Below are positions 1 to 7,326 of a stretch of DNA of 15,159 bases, piece by piece (the stretch's first letter is position 1; each line of letters starts with the position of its first letter). The notes beneath the pieces were generated by a model. That model was given only the letters and a program-made list of their open reading frames with translations. It was not told the origin of the DNA and did no database searches. The stretch comes from Burkholderiales bacterium. Lineage in GTDB: Bacteria > Pseudomonadota > Gammaproteobacteria > Burkholderiales > Casimicrobiaceae. The stretch lies in NCBI GenBank assembly GCA_025935435.1, contig JAICVH010000014.1, positions 1 to 15,159 of the forward strand, in the 5' to 3' direction. Made by a program: the position numbers and the translations under genes.

Positions 1-751
1 GCACCTGCGAAATCGGCGAGCTTGCCGCACTCGCCGACGATTGCTTGGTCATCGACGTACGCAACGCGTTGGCCGCCTTGACGGCGCGCGCGCGTTCGTA
101 CGCTTCTCCACCGAACACGCGGACGATCCGGTGCCCACCGATCATTTCCTCGAGCACGTGCGTCATGGCGCCGGTCCGCGTCTGCACGTCGCGCGCGATC
201 CGGCGCAGGCGTCGGCTGAAATAGCGAATGACGACGGCGACGATCGGCAGCACGAAGAACGTCATCAGCGTGAGCCGCCAGTTGATGTACAGAAGCCACA
301 CGAGGCTCGCGGTGATCGTGAGCGAGCTGCGGATCGCCGTCGTGATCGTCCCGGATGCGGCGGACGCGAGCTGGTGCGCGTCGAAGGTGAGTTTCGACTG
401 GATGACGCCGGCTGGCGTGACGTCGTAATACGGCGTCGGCAGACGCAACAGCTTGTCGATCAGCGCACGACGCAGGTCGAACACGACGCGATGCCCGGTG
501 TACGCCATCCCGTAATCGGAGATGTACGATCCGAGGCCGCGGAACACGAATACGCCGATGACGGCAAGTGGCAGCCACTGCGTCGTCGCCGGGTCGGGGT
601 TCTGGAAATTCCGGACGATCGGAATGACCAGCATCGCCATGATCAGGTCGCCGGCGGCAACGATGACCATGCCGACGACCGCCAGCGCGAACGCCCACCA
701 GTACGGCCGCACGTAGTCCAGGAGACGCCGGTAAAGGCGCAACCCGGTCAT
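1..751 (-). CDS. msbA: Lipid A export ABC transporter MsbA, N-terminal part (3' end outside window)
   Basis: MsbA is a homodimeric inner-membrane ABC exporter that flips lipid A-core from the cytoplasmic to the periplasmic leaflet. Only the first 250 codons lie in the window, against roughly 580-600 for the family, so this is the membrane domain without the Walker A, signature or Walker B motifs. The minus-strand translation begins MTGLRLYRRLLDYVRPYWW, followed by hydrophobic segments (about residues 17-45, 60-75 and 135-175). It then contains the typical coupling-region phrases TPAGVIQSKLTFD and GHRIVRVFGGEAYE, the latter conserved just before the fifth transmembrane helix. The ATG at 751 is the only reasonable start, because an in-frame TGA lies five codons upstream. 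No clear Shine-Dalgarno sequence is seen. It follows the glycosyltransferase gene by 132 bases on the same strand, which fits an LPS operon. The identification rests on family resemblance of the membrane domain and on context. A related exporter is possible but less likely. Confidence 0.92.
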   Translation of the reverse strand, partial: MTGLRLYRRLLDYVRPYWWAFALAVVGMVIVAAGDLIMAMLVIPIVRNFQNPDPATTQWLPLAVIGVFVFRGLGSYISDYGMAYTGHRVVFDLRRALIDKLLRLPTPYYDVTPAGVIQSKLTFDAHQLASAASGTITTAIRSSLTITASLVWLLYINWRLTLMTFFVLPIVAVVIRYFSRRLRRIARDVQTRTGAMTHVLEEMIGGHRIVRVFGGEAYERARAVKAANALRTSMTKQSSASAASSPISQV

Positions 752-883
752 TGCGGTGTCAGGTCAGCGCGGCGTGCCGCGCGAAGCAGGGACAGCGAGT
801 CGGGCAAGATGTGGCGCGCTTGCAGCCGTGGTTGCAGGCATTCGTGCGGGCCGTGGTGACGACGTGTCCAGTATAGCAGCGCG

Positions 884-2026
884 CTATGACGGGACGCTCG
901 TCGGCGCCAGTAGTCGATCGTACAGCGCGAGCAATTGCGACACCATCGCGGACGGCGTGAACGGCAGCACCGCCTCGCGCGCGTGCGCGCCCATCCGTTC
1001 ACGCACGCGGGCGTCGGCAAGCGTGCGCATGTGCGCCGCCAGTGCAGTTGCATCGCCCGGCGCACAGACGAGGCCGGCCGGCGCGGCACGCACGAGTTCT
1101 GCCGCCCCCGAGCGGGTGCTCGTGATGATCGGAAGACCGCAGGCCATCGCTTCCAGTGCCGCGTTGGGGCACGGATCGTACAGCGAGGGCAACACGAACG
1201 CGTCGGCGGCGCCGTAGTAAGGCCGTGGATCCGGCACCGGTCCCGTCAGCGTCACGCGTTTCGCCACGCCGAGCGCGCGCGCGCGTTTACGATAGCGTTC
1301 GAGATGCCGGTCCTTGCCGACGACGATCAGATGCGCGGGCGCATCGAGTTGGGCGAGCGCGTCGAGTGTGGTCGCGACACCCTTGCGCTCGAATCCCGAG
1401 CCGACTTGTAGGTAAACGAGCGCATCGTCCGCAATGCGATGCCGCTGCCGTATCTCAGTGCGCCGCGCACGTACGTCCGGCGAGAACAGCGATGTATCGA
1501 CGGCGTTGTAGATCACGTGGAGGCGGGCCTCGGCGACGCCGAAGCGAGCATGGATCTCGTCGCGGACCATCTGCGAATTGCAGATGACGGCGCGAAGCCG
1601 CGCACTTGCGTACATCCGGCGCTCGACGTCGAGTCGGTAGCGATGGTGCGGATTGATCCGCATGCCGAACGCGTGAAGCGGCGAGACATGGCGGCAGCGC
1701 TCGTCGAGCCACGCGGCATGCACGCCGTCGCCGGCACGGAACACGTCGCAGCAGGTCAGTCGTTCGTGCGACTGAACCAGTGCCGCGTCGTCGTTTCGCA
1801 ACGCGCGGCACACCGCGCGCGCAAACCCGGCATCGCGCCACCAGCCGCCGATATGGAACGGATCGACGATCCGCGGCTCCATTCGACCGGCTTGTGGCGC
1901 CCGCCATTCACGCGTGTAGAGCGTGATGAATACGCCGCGGTCCTGCAGTGCCTGCAGCGCGCCGTCCAGGAATCGCTCGGCACCGCCGAACGGCGTGTAG
2001 CGCTGGCGAATGACGGCCAGGCGCAT
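884..2026 (-). CDS. GT4-family glycosyltransferase, WaaG-like (LPS core)
   Basis: This 380-residue GT-B glycosyltransferase most resembles the WaaG/RfaG group, which adds a hexose to the inner core of LPS on the cytoplasmic face of the inner membrane. The N-terminal domain starts with the donor/acceptor loop PFGGAERFL (12-20) and carries the WaaG-like stretch QSHERL...DVFRAGDGVHAAWL (85-107). IYNAVD (172-177) marks the domain linker. The C-terminal nucleotide-sugar domain has GSGFERKG (209-216) and the acidic motif YDPCPNAALEAMACGLP (283-299), where D284 and E292 take the EX7E positions. The start ATG overlaps the stop of the upstream heptosyltransferase by one base (TGATG), which suggests translational coupling. 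The sugar transferred cannot be read from the sequence. The neighbouring heptosyltransferase and msbA make an LPS-core role likely. The family is secure; WaaG orthology is inference. Confidence 0.88.
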   Translation of the reverse strand: MRLAVIRQRYTPFGGAERFLDGALQALQDRGVFITLYTREWRAPQAGRMEPRIVDPFHIGGWWRDAGFARAVCRALRNDDAALVQSHERLTCCDVFRAGDGVHAAWLDERCRHVSPLHAFGMRINPHHRYRLDVERRMYASARLRAVICNSQMVRDEIHARFGVAEARLHVIYNAVDTSLFSPDVRARRTEIRQRHRIADDALVYLQVGSGFERKGVATTLDALAQLDAPAHLIVVGKDRHLERYRKRARALGVAKRVTLTGPVPDPRPYYGAADAFVLPSLYDPCPNAALEAMACGLPIITSTRSGAAELVRAAPAGLVCAPGDATALAAHMRTLADARVRERMGAHAREAVLPFTPSAMVSQLLALYDRLLAPTSVPS

Positions 2027-3159
2027 CAGCGTTCGGTCGCGTGGCCGCTACCAGTGGTTTCGGCGACGAGCGCCTCGAACTGCCCGAACACGTGATCGAC
2101 GCCAAGCGAGGTCAGGCATTCGGAAACCTTGCCGCCGCCACATCCGTCGATCCCGCACGGCCGGCACGGATGTGCAATCGACGCGACGACGCGCTGCCGC
2201 ACCATCCACGGCCCCCATTCGTGCTCGCCCGATGGCCCGAACAGCGCGACCACCGGCGTCCCCATCGCGGCCGCCATGTGCATCGGCGCGCTGTCGACGC
2301 CGACGAAGATGCGCGCTCGCGCGGTCAGCGCGGCGACCTCGGACAGCGACAGTGCACCCGTCACGTCGACGACGCGTACACGGGTTTGCGACGTGATGCT
2401 CCCGAGGATCGCGGTGACGAGCTCACGTTCGCGCTTCTCCGGCGCACCGGTCAGCACGATCGGCATCCCGGTGCCGGCGATCCGATCGAGCAATGCCGCA
2501 AAGCGCTCTGCGGTCCAGCATTTGAACATCCAGCGCGATCCAGGATGCGCGTGCACGAAGCGCCCGCGCTCGATGCCGTGCTCGGTGCACAGCGCGTCGA
2601 TGCGCGCGTTCGCCGCATCGCCCGGAACGAGTACCAGCTGCTTGTCCGTCGTCTCGGGATACACGCCGATGCGCCGCAGTGCGTCGAGGTTCGCGTCGAC
2701 GGCATGACGCGGCGTGTGGCGCGGCAGTCGGTAGAAATGCGTGAAGGCGGTGCGCCACAGCCATTCATTGCGGGGCCGTTCGCGCGTCACGGCGAAACGC
2801 GGTCGCAACAAGAGCGCGAGCGATGCGCCGCGCGGGTGCTCGGTCAGGTGAACGAGAAGGTCGTAGCGCTGTGCGCGCAACGTCCTGAGCAGCGCGAGCT
2901 CGGCGGATGCCTGCACGCGCAGCCCCTGGTCTTTCCACGCGCGGTCGATCGTGTGCACCGTGTCGATCGCCGGATGATTCGCGAGCATCGCTGCCGTATC
3001 GCGGTACACCAGCGCGTCGATCGCGACGTGCGGTGCGGCGCGCTTCAGCGTCGAGAACACCGGCGACGTCAGCAACACATCACCGTGGTGGCGGAGCTTC
3101 GTGACGAGCGCGCGGTGGACCTCGCCCAGCGGAACCGCATCCGGCAGGTAGCTCGACAT
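2026..3159 (-). CDS. waaQ: LPS heptosyltransferase III-type GT9 glycosyltransferase
   Basis: A 377-residue member of glycosyltransferase family 9, closest in motif pattern to the WaaQ/RfaQ group that adds the branch heptose III to the inner core from ADP-heptose. Visible signatures are KLRHHGDVLLTSP (21-33), HPGSRWMFKCW (205-215), which is typical of the RfaQ branch, and VGVDSAPMHMAAAMGTP (286-302) with D289 and H294 at the ADP-heptose site, then FGPS (307-310). A cysteine-rich tail follows (C332, C335, C340, C348). I chose the ATG at 3159; a TTG six codons upstream at 3177 would only add a few hydrophobic residues. No Shine-Dalgarno sequence is obvious at either. It is the first gene of the minus-strand LPS operon and is divergent from argB across a 159-base gap. 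The GT9 assignment is firm. WaaQ rather than WaaF or WaaC is a judgement from motifs. Confidence 0.85.
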   Translation of the reverse strand: MSSYLPDAVPLGEVHRALVTKLRHHGDVLLTSPVFSTLKRAAPHVAIDALVYRDTAAMLANHPAIDTVHTIDRAWKDQGLRVQASAELALLRTLRAQRYDLLVHLTEHPRGASLALLLRPRFAVTRERPRNEWLWRTAFTHFYRLPRHTPRHAVDANLDALRRIGVYPETTDKQLVLVPGDAANARIDALCTEHGIERGRFVHAHPGSRWMFKCWTAERFAALLDRIAGTGMPIVLTGAPEKRERELVTAILGSITSQTRVRVVDVTGALSLSEVAALTARARIFVGVDSAPMHMAAAMGTPVVALFGPSGEHEWGPWMVRQRVVASIAHPCRPCGIDGCGGGKVSECLTSLGVDHVFGQFEALVAETTGSGHATER

Positions 3160-3268
3160 GGCCGGCAACAATAGCAAACCACGCGTGGATCGGGCCGCTG
3201 CGGCGCGCGGTCTTGTCAGCGCTTACTCGTGCGCCGGCGCGCACTGCAAGCGGAGTTCGACGTTCGGG

Positions 3269-3274
3269 TACAAT
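3269..3274 (+). promoter_or_regulatory. Candidate -10 box for argB
   Basis: TACAAT sits in the gap between the divergent heptosyltransferase and argB genes, 44 bases before the argB ATG. That would give an untranslated leader of roughly 38 bases. The surrounding GGGTACAATCGC fits sigma-70 -10 elements in GC-rich betaproteobacteria. No good -35 hexamer lies 16-18 bases upstream, so the call is modest. Confidence 0.4.
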
Positions 3275-3318
3275 CGCTCGGCACTCGTCCGCCTGACGCC
3301 TTCCGTCACGCCTCGCCC

Positions 3319-4227
3319 ATGCCGATCGATGCCGTCAATGCCGCCGTCAAGGCGCAGATCCTGGCCGAGGCGTTGCCGTACATCCGCCGCTTCCACGATC
3401 GCGCAATCGTCGTCAAGTACGGCGGCAACGCGATGACCGAGTCGCATCTGAAGGCCGGCTTCGCGCGCGACGTCGTGATGCTGAAGCTGGTCGGCATGAA
3501 TCCGATCGTCGTCCACGGCGGCGGTCCGCAGATCGGCGACCTGCTCGCGAAGATGGGCATCGAGAGCGAGTTCCGGCAAGGCATGCGCGTTACCGACGAA
3601 CGCGTGATGAACGTCGTCGAGATGGTGCTCGGCGAACTCAATCAGGAGATCGTCGGGCTGATCAATCAGCAGGGCGGCAAGGCGGTTGGATTGACTGGGC
3701 AGGACGGCGCTTTCATTCGCGCGCGGAAAATGCTGCTGCGAAGCGATACGAAGCCCGGCGAGTTCGTCGATATCGGGCTCGTAGGGGAAATCGAACGCAT
3801 CGATGCGGAACTGATCAGCCTGCTCGACTCGCGCGATTTCATCCCCGTCATCGCGCCGATCGGCGTCGGCGCCGAAGGCGAGGCGTACAACATCAACGCG
3901 GACCTCGTCGCCGGCAAGCTGGCCGAGACGCTTCGCGCCGAGAAGCTCGTGCTGATGACCAATACGACCGGCGTGCTCGACAAGGACGGCAAGCTGCTGA
4001 CCGGGCTGACCGCGAGCGAGATCGATCGGCTGTTCGCCGACGGAACGATCAGCGGAGGGATGCTGCCGAAGATGGGGTCGGCGCTCGACGCGGTGAAGAA
4101 TGGCGTCAAGAGCTCGCACATCATCGACGGGCGCGTCGATCATGCACTGCTGCTCGAAGTGCTGACCAACGAAGGCGTCGGGACGATGATCCGCGCCGAC
4201 GATGCCGCGCCGCGCGCGGGCACCTGA
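3319..4227 (+). CDS. argB: Acetylglutamate kinase
   Basis: ArgB phosphorylates N-acetyl-L-glutamate with ATP, the second step of arginine biosynthesis, in the cytoplasm. The 302-residue protein matches the family length. Conserved elements are KYGGNAM (33-39, with the phosphate-binding lysine K33), HGGGPQI (66-72), GMRVTD (88-93, with the substrate arginine R90), NINADLVAGK (191-200) and GGMLPK (246-251). The amphipathic N-terminal helix (KAQILAEALPYIRRF, 11-25) and the C-terminal HALLLE...GVGTM segment are the known marks of arginine-inhibited hexameric enzymes, so feedback inhibition by arginine is likely. I chose the ATG at 3319 because homology begins there. An upstream GTG at 3229 would add 30 unrelated residues and lies before the putative -10 box. 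It is followed 15 bases later by slmA, probably in one transcript. No other arg genes are in view. Confidence 0.96.
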   Translation: MPIDAVNAAVKAQILAEALPYIRRFHDRAIVVKYGGNAMTESHLKAGFARDVVMLKLVGMNPIVVHGGGPQIGDLLAKMGIESEFRQGMRVTDERVMNVVEMVLGELNQEIVGLINQQGGKAVGLTGQDGAFIRARKMLLRSDTKPGEFVDIGLVGEIERIDAELISLLDSRDFIPVIAPIGVGAEGEAYNINADLVAGKLAETLRAEKLVLMTNTTGVLDKDGKLLTGLTASEIDRLFADGTISGGMLPKMGSALDAVKNGVKSSHIIDGRVDHALLLEVLTNEGVGTMIRADDAAPRAGT

Positions 4228-4242
4228 TCGGCTGCGCACGCG

Positions 4243-4812
4243 ATGGCGAGCAAGCCCGGCGAACGCAAGCTGCAGATCCTGCAGACGCTCGCGACGATGC
4301 TCGAAACGCCGCGCGGCGAACGCGTGACCACGGCAGCGCTGGCGGCGCGGCTCGACGTCTCGGAAGCAGCGCTCTACCGGCACTTCGCGAGCAAGGCGCA
4401 GATGTTCGAAGGGCTGATCGAATTCATCGAATCGACCGTGTTCTCGCTCGTCAACAAGATCCAGACTGAGTCGGAGGATGGCGTTGCACAAGCCGAGCAG
4501 ACGGTCGTCATGCTGTTGCGCTTCGCCGAAAAGAATCAGGGGATGACGCGCGTGCTGATCGGCGATGCGCTGGTCAACGAGGACGAGCGGCTGCAGATAC
4601 GCATCAACCAGTTCGTCGACAGGCTCGAAGCGGCCCTGCGCCAGTCGCTTCGTATCGCGCAAGCGGCCAATGCATGGCACGGCGATGCCACTGCCGATGC
4701 GGCCGTGCTCATGGCCTACGTGGTCGGACGCTGGCAGCTGTTCGCCAAAAGTGGATTCAAGCGGACGCCGCAGGACGGCTGGCCGCTGCAGCGCAAATTC
4801 CTGTTCGGATGA
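4243..4812 (+). CDS. slmA: Nucleoid occlusion factor SlmA (TetR family)
   Basis: SlmA is a TetR-fold DNA-binding protein that, when bound to specific chromosomal sites, blocks FtsZ polymerisation and so prevents septation over the nucleoid. The 189-residue product has the N-terminal helix-turn-helix TTAALAARLDVSEAALYRHF (29-48) followed by ASKAQMFEGLIEFIE. It continues with the SlmA-specific body, including AEKNQGMTRVLIGDALVNED and the C-terminal PLQRKFLFG. These phrases distinguish it from ordinary metabolite-sensing TetR repressors. The length is close to E. coli SlmA (198 residues). It starts 15 bases after argB without a strong Shine-Dalgarno sequence, and its stop overlaps the next start (ATGA, 4809-4812), so a three-gene operon is likely. 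No obvious SlmA-binding palindrome was found in the window. Confidence 0.9.
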   Translation: MASKPGERKLQILQTLATMLETPRGERVTTAALAARLDVSEAALYRHFASKAQMFEGLIEFIESTVFSLVNKIQTESEDGVAQAEQTVVMLLRFAEKNQGMTRVLIGDALVNEDERLQIRINQFVDRLEAALRQSLRIAQAANAWHGDATADAAVLMAYVVGRWQLFAKSGFKRTPQDGWPLQRKFLFG

Positions 4813-5909
4813 TCGACGTGAGAAAACCTGCCCCCGCGATGTTGATGCTCCTGGGCTTGGCTGCGTCGATCGCATTCGCGCAGGCACCGCCCGTACTGCC
4901 GCCTCCGATGGCGCCGGGCGCATCCGAGGGGACGCGTACGACGCCGCCCGCGCAGCAGGTGACGCCCACAGTTGACCCGTCGGTGATCGTTCGCACGCCG
5001 ACCGGTGCGGAAACGCGCGGCGGTGACGCGCCCGCGTCGCGCTGGCAGCCGGAGCTCGATCGGCTCGACGCCGACCTGCGCCTGCGGCTCCTGACGACGA
5101 ACGAGCCGCGCAGTGCATGGCTTGCCGGCGATCTCGAAACCACCGACATCGAAGCGCAAGTGCGTCAATTCGCCGCCGCACGCATCGCCGCGCCCGGCGA
5201 GCGCTTGTACCTCGCGTCCCTCGGCATCGCCTGCCTGCAGCCCGTGCGGCCCACGCTTGCACCGTGCGACGCCGTCGACCGGCTCGCCGACTGGGCGCGC
5301 CGCGACGTCGATAACGGTGTGCCGATGCTGCTGCTTGCAGGTCGTGCGCGGCAGCGCGGTGAAGCCGACCTCGCCGCGACTTTTGTCGAGCAGGCGGCGC
5401 TCGCGCCGCGCTTCGACGATTACTGGTCGCAGGGCGCCGCGCGCTGGTGGTCCTATCTCCGCGGCTACGATGCGGGCGTCGACCCGGCCGCGAAGGCCAA
5501 GGCGGCGCTCACGTACGGATCGATGCGCGATCTCGCCTGGGCAGCGCCGCTGCGCGCGCTTTGTGCCGAGCCTGGGTCGCGCGTCGAACGGATGCGCATC
5601 GCCTGCGCGAATGCCGGACAGGCACTTGCATCACGCGGGTCAACGTTCGCGCTGCGGCGCGCCGGCGCGCGCATCGCCGAAATCAACGCATCGGATGCGC
5701 CCGCACGCTCCGCAGCGCAGGCGCGTCATGCGCGAATTCTCGCGATGACCGCCAGTTGCGCGCAGGCGACACCGGACTTCAACGCGGCGCTGGAGGCGGC
5801 GCAACCCGCGCAGCGCGCGACGGCAATCGATCAATTCACCGCGTGGGCGGGTGCGCAGTCGGATCTCGGCGAAGTCGGCGCATGCGAGCGGCTGCTCGCG
5901 CGCAAGTGA
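4809..5909 (+). CDS. Exported six-cysteine protein of unknown function
   Basis: I do not recognise this 366-residue protein. It begins MIDVRKPAPA followed by a hydrophobic stretch MLMLLGLAASIAFA and a likely signal peptidase I site after AFA (about residue 24), so it is predicted periplasmic. Residues 27-70 are rich in proline, threonine and alanine and probably unstructured. The rest is alanine-rich and helical, in the style of TPR or Sel1-like repeats but without a clear repeat register. Six cysteines (C142, C153, C252, C266, C317, C359) fall as two close pairs plus two distant residues, consistent with disulphides. Its ATG overlaps the slmA stop (ATGA), suggesting translational coupling. 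A GTG at 4818 is an alternative start that keeps the signal peptide. The gene ends nine bases before the convergent DUF4864-like gene. Existence as a gene is supported by frame, signal peptide and coupling; function is unknown. Confidence 0.78.
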   Translation: MIDVRKPAPAMLMLLGLAASIAFAQAPPVLPPPMAPGASEGTRTTPPAQQVTPTVDPSVIVRTPTGAETRGGDAPASRWQPELDRLDADLRLRLLTTNEPRSAWLAGDLETTDIEAQVRQFAAARIAAPGERLYLASLGIACLQPVRPTLAPCDAVDRLADWARRDVDNGVPMLLLAGRARQRGEADLAATFVEQAALAPRFDDYWSQGAARWWSYLRGYDAGVDPAAKAKAALTYGSMRDLAWAAPLRALCAEPGSRVERMRIACANAGQALASRGSTFALRRAGARIAEINASDAPARSAAQARHARILAMTASCAQATPDFNAALEAAQPAQRATAIDQFTAWAGAQSDLGEVGACERLLARK

Positions 5910-5918
5910 CCGCGCCCG

Positions 5919-6404
5919 TTACGTCGAGCGTACCGTCGACGGTGCGATGACGCAGCCGGCGATCCGCCATCCGCCGTCTTCGCCGCGCTGCATTTCGTAG
6001 AGCGCGACCAGCACCGTATCGTCGTTCATCACGAGTCGCAACGGCTGGATCGTGTGGCCGTCGATCACCGCGCCGTCGAGAAATTCGGTGTAGCGCGCCC
6101 CGAGCAGCGCACCGTAGCTGCCCTGCACCATTTGCAGGAACGTCGGTGCGTCGCCGAATCGGTCGCGAATCGCAGACGACGCGAACGAGAACGCGCGCGC
6201 CGCGTCGCCATTACGAAGCGCGGCGAGCTGATCGCCGATCACGCGACGGATCGCGTCCCATTCTTCAGGGGCCAGCGCCGCATGCGCCGCCTCGAATGCC
6301 GGGGATGCGCGCGGGCTATCTGCAGCGCCCGCGGGAGGCGATGCAGTTGCAATGCATGCGAGCGCTGCAAGTATCGCCGTACGCACGGTTCGTGAGCAAT
6401 TCAT
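5919..6404 (-). CDS. Small exported DUF4864-like protein
   Basis: A 161-residue protein with a signal peptide (MNCSRTVRTAILAALACIATASPP, cleavage probably near residues 24-28 after an Ala-rich segment). The mature part contains IRRVIGDQLAALRNGDAARAF, then FGDAPTFLQMVQGSYGALL, and ends with WRIAGCVI. This layout (VI..QL.A...GDA..AF...A, TFL.MV...Y, W.I.GC) is the pattern of the DUF4864 family, which is widespread in proteobacteria and has no assigned role; the fold resembles NTF2/SnoaL-type domains. Its ATG overlaps the stop of the MoeB-like gene by four bases (ATGA, 6401-6404), so the two are probably translated together. It converges on the upstream exported protein with only nine bases between stops and no terminator visible there. 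Assignment to DUF4864 is from memory of the motif pattern. Confidence 0.78.
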   Translation of the reverse strand: MNCSRTVRTAILAALACIATASPPAGAADSPRASPAFEAAHAALAPEEWDAIRRVIGDQLAALRNGDAARAFSFASSAIRDRFGDAPTFLQMVQGSYGALLGARYTEFLDGAVIDGHTIQPLRLVMNDDTVLVALYEMQRGEDGGWRIAGCVIAPSTVRST

Positions 6405-7162
6405 GACGTCATGTCGCGCGTCCCGCATACCGGGCAATCGGGATCGCGCGGCACGCGGAGCTCGCGCCATTGCATCGTCAGTGCGTCGAGCAGCAACAGG
6501 CGGCCGGCGAGCGATTCGCCGACGCCGGCCAGGATCTTCAACGCTTCGGCGGCCTGCGTGGCGCCGACGATGCCGACGAGCGGCGCGAACACGCCCATCG
6601 TCGCGCAGCGCGTCTCCTCGAGGGCGTCGCCCTCGCCGAACAGACAGTGGTAACAGGGGCTCGCGGCGTCGCGCGTATCGAAGACGGCGAGCTGACCATC
6701 GAAGCGGATCGCGGCCCCCGACACGAGCGGCCTGCGTGCGTCGACGCACGCGCGATTGACCGCATGGCGCGTTTCGAAGTTGTCGCAACAATCGACGACG
6801 ATGTCGGCCGTGGCGGCGAGGCGCGCGAGCTCGCGCGCCCCGACGCGTTCGTTGACGAGGTGCAGCGTCACGTCGGGATTGACTGCGGAAAGGCGGCTCG
6901 CGGCTGCTTCGACCTTCGGATGGCCGACGTCCGCCGTCGCGTAGAGGATCTGTCGCTGCAGGTTCGTGAGATCGACGCGGTCCGCGTCGCAGAGCGTCAT
7001 CGTGCCGACGCCCGCGGCAGCCAGGAATTGCGCGACCGGCGCGCCCAGTCCGCCCACGCCAATGACGAGCGCGTGCGATGTGGCAAACGTCTCCTGTGCC
7101 GCCGGCCCGAGTTCGTCGAGCAGGATGTGGCGGCTGTAGCGGAGCAGTTGCGCGTCATCCAT
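6401..7162 (-). CDS. moeB: MoeB/ThiF/HesA-family sulfur-carrier adenylyltransferase
   Basis: An E1-like enzyme that adenylates the C-terminal glycine of a ubiquitin-like sulfur carrier (MoaD for molybdopterin, ThiS for thiazole) before sulfur transfer. The 253-residue product has the MoeB/ThiF opening LLRYSRHILL (6-15), the nucleotide loop GVGGLG (35-40), DRVDLTNLQRQILY (61-74) with R70, DCCDNFETR (124-132) and ETRCATMGVFAPLVG (183-197), where C186 is the conserved cysteine. The zinc-binding pairs C170/C173 and C243/C246 are intact. MoeB and ThiF cannot be separated reliably by sequence, and in many betaproteobacteria one enzyme probably serves both pathways. It is codirectional with ctpA but lies behind a strong terminator, so it needs its own promoter. 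The ATG at 7162 is preceded by three CGTTACC-type heptamers instead of a Shine-Dalgarno sequence. It overlaps the DUF4864-like gene downstream. Confidence 0.88.
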   Translation of the reverse strand: MDDAQLLRYSRHILLDELGPAAQETFATSHALVIGVGGLGAPVAQFLAAAGVGTMTLCDADRVDLTNLQRQILYATADVGHPKVEAAASRLSAVNPDVTLHLVNERVGARELARLAATADIVVDCCDNFETRHAVNRACVDARRPLVSGAAIRFDGQLAVFDTRDAASPCYHCLFGEGDALEETRCATMGVFAPLVGIVGATQAAEALKILAGVGESLAGRLLLLDALTMQWRELRVPRDPDCPVCGTRDMTS

Positions 7163-7164
7163 CA

Positions 7165-7185
7165 GGTAACAGGTAACGGGTAACG
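7165..7185. repeat. Three tandem heptamers immediately upstream of moeB
   Basis: GGTAACA, GGTAACG and GGTAACG follow one another without spacing. On the coding strand of moeB they read CGTTACC, CGTTACC, TGTTACC and end two bases before its ATG, occupying the normal Shine-Dalgarno position. They are the only sequence seen between the terminator and moeB that could influence translation initiation. Confidence 0.75.
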
Positions 7186-7220
7186 GATTCGGGTTCAGTG
7201 CGAAGCGTCTCGTGAAAACG

Positions 7221-7248
7221 AAGAAGCCCGGCCGGTGCCGGGCTTCTT
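7221..7248 (-). terminator. Strong hairpin terminator downstream of ctpA
   Basis: A perfect 12-bp stem, AAGAAGCCCGGC paired with GCCGGGCTTCTT, closes a four-base loop (CGGT on the plus strand). Read in the direction of ctpA, the stem is followed by CGTTTTC, a modest U-run. The A-rich 5' arm and T-rich 3' arm make it nearly symmetric, so it could act on either strand. It sits 79 bases after the ctpA stop and 59 bases before moeB, and separates the two codirectional genes into different transcripts. Confidence 0.85.
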
Positions 7249-7250
7249 GC

Positions 7251-7322
7251 GGATCCTCGAACTTCGATCCTCGATCCTCGAACCTCGATCGCGGACCTCG
7301 CTGGATCCTCGGACCTCGATCC
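7251..7322. repeat. Degenerate GATCCTCGAACCTC minisatellite after ctpA
   Basis: About five imperfect copies of a roughly 14-bp unit fill the space between the ctpA stop and the terminator. The copies include GATCCTCGAACTTC, GATCCTCGAACCTC, GATCGCGGACCTC and GGATCCTCGGACCTC, plus a truncated GATCCTC. Read with ctpA the unit is GAGGTTCGAGGATC. GGATCC palindromes occur at both ends (7251-7256 and 7303-7308). The array would be transcribed as the 3' end of the ctpA mRNA. Confidence 0.8.
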
Positions 7323-7326
7323 GAGC

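Noticed and set aside
767..782. GC-rich hairpin (GCGCGG, loop CGTG, CCGCGC) 15 bases before the msbA start.
   Set aside because: There is no U-run and the stem is short in a GC-rich background; it is not convincing as a terminator or attenuator.
3179..3188. Palindrome CCACGCGTGG upstream of the heptosyltransferase.
   Set aside because: Ten bases of GC-rich palindrome occur readily by chance here, and no promoter elements surround it.
3229..3318. A longer ArgB start at GTG 3229.
   Set aside because: The added 30 residues match nothing in the family, and the frame would begin before the likely -10 box at 3269.
3223..5262. A 679-codon open frame on the minus strand opposite argB, slmA and the exported protein; the longest open frame in the window.
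   Set aside because: It is antisense to three well-supported genes, has low-complexity Arg/Ala/His/Asp-rich composition and no family motifs. Long antisense frames are expected opposite GC-rich codons.
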